A stretch of 64,000 bases of DNA from Pyrodictiaceae archaeon (GTDB lineage: Archaea > Thermoproteota > Thermoprotei_A > Sulfolobales > Pyrodictiaceae): NCBI GenBank assembly GCA_027046265.1, contig JALTZF010000008.1, positions 1 to 64,000 of the forward strand, in the 5' to 3' direction. Positions within the stretch are counted from its first letter, which is position 1, and every line of letters starts with the position of its first letter. Under the pieces are notes generated by a model, which did not search any database, was not told the origin of the DNA, and was given only the letters and a program-made list of their open reading frames with translations. The position numbers were made by a program, and so were the translations under genes. Positions 60,290 to 64,000 of this stretch are shown in pieces.

Positions 60290-60889
60290 GTGGGGGAGAG
60301 TGGTCCGCTGATGAGTAAAGGTAAATCAGCAAAGCCCTACACGGGACATGGCGATAAAGGTATATCACACAACATACCCTTACTTGGAGATGTACCAAAA
60401 ACACATCCATGTATAGATTTTATGGGTTCACTAGATGAAGCTGAAGCAGCCCTGGGGCTAGCGAGAAGTGTTCTCGAAACATTCACTAATGATGGACGAA
60501 TAGCTGCCCAGCTTGAATGGTTAGAAGAACTCTTGTTCCGCATAGGCTTTACAGTGTTTGGGACAAGATTGTGTATAAATGAGAATGATGTTAGAACAGT
60601 TGAAAAGAATATTGATAGGCTTGCCGAGAAGATAAGGCCAGGATTCACATTAAATGGAGGCCATATAGCTGCTGCAACGATAAGTGTTGCTAGAGCAATA
60701 GTTAGAAGAGCTGAACGAGACTTTTGGCGTTGTAGACCCTACATTGAGGGTAAAGCAAATAGCGATGCACTAAATGTTGCTGGAATGCTACTTAACAGGA
60801 TTAGTGACTTGCTATATATGTTGCAACGAGAGATAAACATTGCTGCAAAGATAGAAATGAAAACACCTCAATGCAAGTACACACCCTAA
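60290..60889 (+). CDS. PduO-type cob(I)alamin adenosyltransferase
   Basis: 'YTGHGDKGIS', 'DFMGSLDEAEAALGLARSVL', 'LNGGHIAAATISVARAIVRRAERDFW'. Confidence 0.82.
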   Translation: MGESGPLMSKGKSAKPYTGHGDKGISHNIPLLGDVPKTHPCIDFMGSLDEAEAALGLARSVLETFTNDGRIAAQLEWLEELLFRIGFTVFGTRLCINENDVRTVEKNIDRLAEKIRPGFTLNGGHIAAATISVARAIVRRAERDFWRCRPYIEGKANSDALNVAGMLLNRISDLLYMLQREINIAAKIEMKTPQCKYTP

Positions 60890-60905
60890 ATACAACTATG
60901 GCAAT

Positions 60906-60984
60906 GTAGTTGTCGGGTGGCCGGCGTGTCGGTCACGGGGTCTCATACCCTCCCCATACCCGCTTAGAGCCCTCATCCAACTAC
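60906..60984 (-). ncRNA. Candidate K-turn RNA with 7-bp terminal stem
   Basis: GTAGTTG (60906-60912)/CAACTAC (60978-60984) enclosing CGGGT/ACCCG and GGGT/ACCC helices; minus strand reads GTAGTTG-GAT-GA-GGG...CCC-GA-CAACTAC, a textbook K-turn arrangement. Confidence 0.45.
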
Positions 60985-61189
60985 TACTAAGACTTACATA
61001 CTTAGCCAAGCATATTAACTTATATACTTCATGAACTCTAACTTGTTATCTCATTATCTCACATTATTTTACCTAGTAAATAACGTACATGCTCTATAGA
61101 CGATCTACGCTATATACGGTTTTCCGCCAACTAAAATTGCAATGTTAAGAGTTATAGGAGACTATTAGGTACAAGTCTTTTCTTGAGAG

Positions 61190-61288
61190 CCTCAATAGCC
61201 CTTGGGGAGGGGATGACGAGCGATGGGCGGCTTGAATGACTACATGTAGACGCCATTGTAGCGCAGAACCCTCTCCCAAGGGCTGAGG
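61190..61288 (+). ncRNA. Candidate structured RNA (long rod with C/D- or K-turn-like internal element)
   Basis: CCTC-AAT-AGCCCTTGGG-GAGGG (61190-61211) pairs with CCCTC-T-CCCAAGGGCT-GAGG (61269-61288); ATGACGA after 5' arm and CAGA before 3' arm. Confidence 0.45.
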
Positions 61289-61304
61289 AAATATTTCTTA
61301 TGAA

Positions 61305-61946
61305 GTGAGGTCAAATGTTATGATAGGCCTTGTTTTCTTAGCACTCTACGGATATTTGCAAAGGAATGAACTCGAGAAACTTGTCGATAAGGAAGATTTT
61401 GATGTTGTGCTCTACCTTGGTGATGCAGTTCGCAAAGAGACCCTAGAGGAGTTAGCGAGCGTAGGAAAACCCGTATATGCTGTGTCAGGTAGATATGATG
61501 ACACGTATATTGCGAAGCTACTATCTGAGAACTATGTACTCATTGATGGCCGCTCAGTGTATGTGGGCAATGACACTTACGTATTCGGTGTTGGAGGGCG
61601 CGAACCCTTAATGAACATCCACACTATACTCAGAGAATACGTGAGTACAGGACAGAGAAAGAGTGGTGCGTGCAGTGTTTTGTTGACGTACTATCCTCCA
61701 CACGGAGTTATGGACGAAGATATTCTGGGTATACACTATGGTGTATACGAGCTAAACAAGCTAGTTAGTATACTGAAGCCAAGAGCAGTAGTTATTGCTA
61801 GACCCCAACCATGTAGTCTTTGGATAGGCCCAACATGCTTTATCTCGCCTGGACACGCTCAAAGGAAGTGTTTTGGCATAGTCGAATTGAATCCTTATGA
61901 GCACTGTGAGGTCTACTGTAAAGTTTTGTGTATGGGTTCCATGTAG
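61305..61946 (+). CDS. Metallophosphoesterase-like protein
   Basis: 'DVVLYLGDAVRKETLEELASVGKPVYAVSGRYDD', 'HPPHGVMDEDILGIHYGVYEL'-like region; ATG at 61320 is an alternative start. Confidence 0.6.
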   Translation: MRSNVMIGLVFLALYGYLQRNELEKLVDKEDFDVVLYLGDAVRKETLEELASVGKPVYAVSGRYDDTYIAKLLSENYVLIDGRSVYVGNDTYVFGVGGREPLMNIHTILREYVSTGQRKSGACSVLLTYYPPHGVMDEDILGIHYGVYELNKLVSILKPRAVVIARPQPCSLWIGPTCFISPGHAQRKCFGIVELNPYEHCEVYCKVLCMGSM

Positions 61947-61961
61947 GAATAAAGGCTTCTG

Positions 61962-62513
61962 ATGGGGCTAGGGGTGCATTTGGGTATGAGTGTTGAGACC
62001 GAGGAACTATTAATTGAGTTCAAGAAGTCATTTACGGGAGATGAGAATGCTCGGATGAGACTTGTAAAGGCATTCTTAGAGAACATTGACGAAGCCGTGA
62101 ATATTTTTGCACGCCGGATAGGTGGCAATGTTGTTCCTGACACAGTTGTTGTGCGTACAGCAGCCGAGATTGTGATTGCTGCCCTCGCATACTCTAGGAG
62201 AAAATTGAGAATAGTTATGCCTTCAGAGCCTTTCCCAGGCTGGAAGCCTCTACAAGGCCTTGTAGAGGCTTTATCAGCAAGGCGTATGGTTGAGGTCTAT
62301 CGTGTGCCAATGCAGCCTTCATCAAGACTTCCTGCAAGCATGTTGGCACGCAGGGTAGCACGTGTCGCTAAGGGTTTCTCTGCTAAGGTAGTTGATGTGA
62401 GTGATGCACCGCCAACAGCTGTTGCTGGGCTCTATGGGGCGGGTGTGAGAATTCTCACTGTACTAGTCGATCTTGGCTATGTTTACGTGTTCCAAAAATT
62501 CTCATACACTTAG
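61962..62513 (+). CDS. Conserved hypothetical protein
   Basis: 183 aa, directly follows the preceding gene. Confidence 0.55.
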   Translation: MGLGVHLGMSVETEELLIEFKKSFTGDENARMRLVKAFLENIDEAVNIFARRIGGNVVPDTVVVRTAAEIVIAALAYSRRKLRIVMPSEPFPGWKPLQGLVEALSARRMVEVYRVPMQPSSRLPASMLARRVARVAKGFSAKVVDVSDAPPTAVAGLYGAGVRILTVLVDLGYVYVFQKFSYT

Positions 62514-62558
62514 GCCATAGGCAACACTGCTTAACAGCATTTACACACGCCAATACTC

Positions 62559-63080
62559 TTATGTTTCTACCACCATGTAGACCCCATAGCTGTTTTTGTC
62601 AAAGTAATATATTGTGAACTTGCCACGCCCACTACCCATTCCAGGAGCTTCGCTAGGCATACCCGGCAGTGATATGCCTTTTACATCAGGTCTTTCTGCT
62701 ACAAGTTTTACTATAGCCTCAACGGGTACGTGGCCTATAACATAGTAGCCCTCAACTTCCATTATGTGGCAACTATAGAGTTTTTGTGGTGCAACTCTAA
62801 GCTTCTCGTAGAGCTGTGCTTCAGACACATAAACTACCTCTACTTCTACATTATTTTCCTCTAGGTACTCAGCATACTTATGACAACACCCGCAGGTTCT
62901 CGTAGCATACATTATAGCCTTAAGCGCCTTACCAATGCTCCCACTAATTCTTGTCGTAGTACTGCTTGGCGTCGCAAATTCTGTGGATAATTGACTATCA
63001 TATTCAGCGACCATATATGCTGCTACAGCTATAGTAAAGATTGCAAGAAGTACTAGCACTGTAGCTATATGCTTCACCAC
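62559..63080 (-). CDS. Exported DUF411-like metal-binding protein
   Basis: N-terminal TM; 'MYATRTCGCCHKYAEYLEENNVEVEVVYV...YSCHIMEVEGYYVIGHVPVEAIVKLVAERPDVKGISLPGMPSEAPGM'. Confidence 0.85.
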   Translation of the reverse strand: MVKHIATVLVLLAIFTIAVAAYMVAEYDSQLSTEFATPSSTTTRISGSIGKALKAIMYATRTCGCCHKYAEYLEENNVEVEVVYVSEAQLYEKLRVAPQKLYSCHIMEVEGYYVIGHVPVEAIVKLVAERPDVKGISLPGMPSEAPGMGSGRGKFTIYYFDKNSYGVYMVVET

Positions 63081-63171
63081 TATTAATCACACCAGGTACG
63101 GGGCATAGGACTATGACCCCTTAAGTGTTGCTATAGGCATGCTGGCTCGCTTACACAAGCGTATTTCGCCC

Positions 63172-64000
63172 TCAAGACACTTGGCCTAAAATCAAGGTTG
63201 TTATGAGTATTAAGGCATAGACAATGCTTGAGTATATTACACGTTTTATGATTTGCTTATCTTTTATTGCTAGGTATGCGTAGAGAGGCTTATTCATTAC
63301 GCCAGCTATTGTAGACATTATAGCGAGGTATGCTAGCGTATCGACACTCCTTATACCAGCGCTATATAGTGCTACTATGGCAGCACTACTTGAGACAAAA
63401 CCACCAATAACTGACACGGCTAAAAGGCTACCTATACCTGTTTCACGCACAGTGTAGGCTGCAAGAGACAGGACAAGGTAGAATAACGTTGTCTTGAAAG
63501 CAGCTGTAAATCGTAGGGGGTTCTCTATCTCTATGCTTGCCGTTGTAAGCTTCCTCACGAGTTTACTCCAAGAGTAATAGGCGAGGAGTGAAGGAAGCAA
63601 TGCTGAGAGTATGAGTGCTAGCATATTAGGTGTCAATGGTAGTGTTCTACTAGTTAAGGAAGCCAATATGAGTGCTATAGCTACATTACGTACAACCATT
63701 GCAGTATTAACTAGAACCGTTATGTCAAATCCTATTCCGCGCGCTCGCTCACCAAGCAGTGATAATGTCGACATTAGTGTTGCTTCACTATTTGCTAATC
63801 CACCGAAAAGAGCTGTATAAGCAAGACCCTCACCGCCCATCAGTCTCGCCAACACATAACCTATATATGACGTTGCTAAGACAAGGGCAAAGAACAGGTA
63901 TAGGCTGCGTAGACTCACGCCAAGAAATGTTGTAGTGTACGGCAAGAAGAAGGGACCAACAACTACTAGCACGATACCTAGCTCAAGAGCCCATAAAAGT
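63172..64000 (-). CDS. MgtC/DUF4010-family membrane protein, truncated at right edge
   Basis: Frame remains open to position 64000 ('...LLWALELGIVLVVVGPFF'); 'ARLMGGEGLAYTALFGGLANSEATLMSTLSLL', 'IGGFVSSSAAIVALYSAG'. Confidence 0.75.
   Translation of the reverse strand, partial: LLWALELGIVLVVVGPFFLPYTTTFLGVSLRSLYLFFALVLATSYIGYVLARLMGGEGLAYTALFGGLANSEATLMSTLSLLGERARGIGFDITVLVNTAMVVRNVAIALILASLTSRTLPLTPNMLALILSALLPSLLAYYSWSKLVRKLTTASIEIENPLRFTAAFKTTLFYLVLSLAAYTVRETGIGSLLAVSVIGGFVSSSAAIVALYSAGIRSVDTLAYLAIMSTIAGVMNKPLYAYLAIKDKQIIKRVIYSSIVYALILITTLILGQVS

Noticed and set aside
60906-60984. Possible tRNA (7-bp outer stem, CTCAT loop)
   Set aside because: No T-loop (GTTCRAAT), no convincing D/anticodon arm geometry; K-turn interpretation of the minus strand fits better

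Overview
The window reads as chromosomal DNA from a hyperthermophilic crenarchaeon (Desulfurococcales/Pyrodictiaceae-like by gene content; this is inference, no rRNA present). It is densely packed with single-copy metabolic and envelope genes. I saw no CRISPR array, rRNA, canonical tRNA or transposase. Main regions: (i) a T4P/secretion ATPase plus pilin-like gene at the left edge; (ii) an apparent PAPS/sulfation locus at about 6.6-14.9 kb (APS kinase, TauE-type exporter, two twin RHH mini-proteins, ATP sulfurylase, DHH phosphoesterase, AP-superfamily hydrolase, sulfotransferase, flippase); (iii) sucCD flanked by two membrane-anchored OB-like proteins, then a Lpd-like oxidoreductase; (iv) an AOR-family oxidoreductase, MATE transporter, AKR, a BtuFCD-like ABC importer and queD/queE; (v) a slaA-slaB-like S-layer operon (1360 aa secreted protein plus coiled-coil stalk with 15-residue repeats), with two paralogous RHH-like genes divergent from it; (vi) pyruvate kinase, 2-oxoacid:ferredoxin oxidoreductase and a PduO-type adenosyltransferase. 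Five intergenic elements look like small structured RNAs. Two fit C/D-box sRNA geometry with 12-nt guides, and three have closed terminal stems with K-turn-like signatures. The best candidates for under-described biology are the sulfation locus with its '...ERLxxLGYI' RHH mini-proteins, the S-layer locus with twin putative regulators, the exported caspase-fold-like protein, and the K-turn RNAs.
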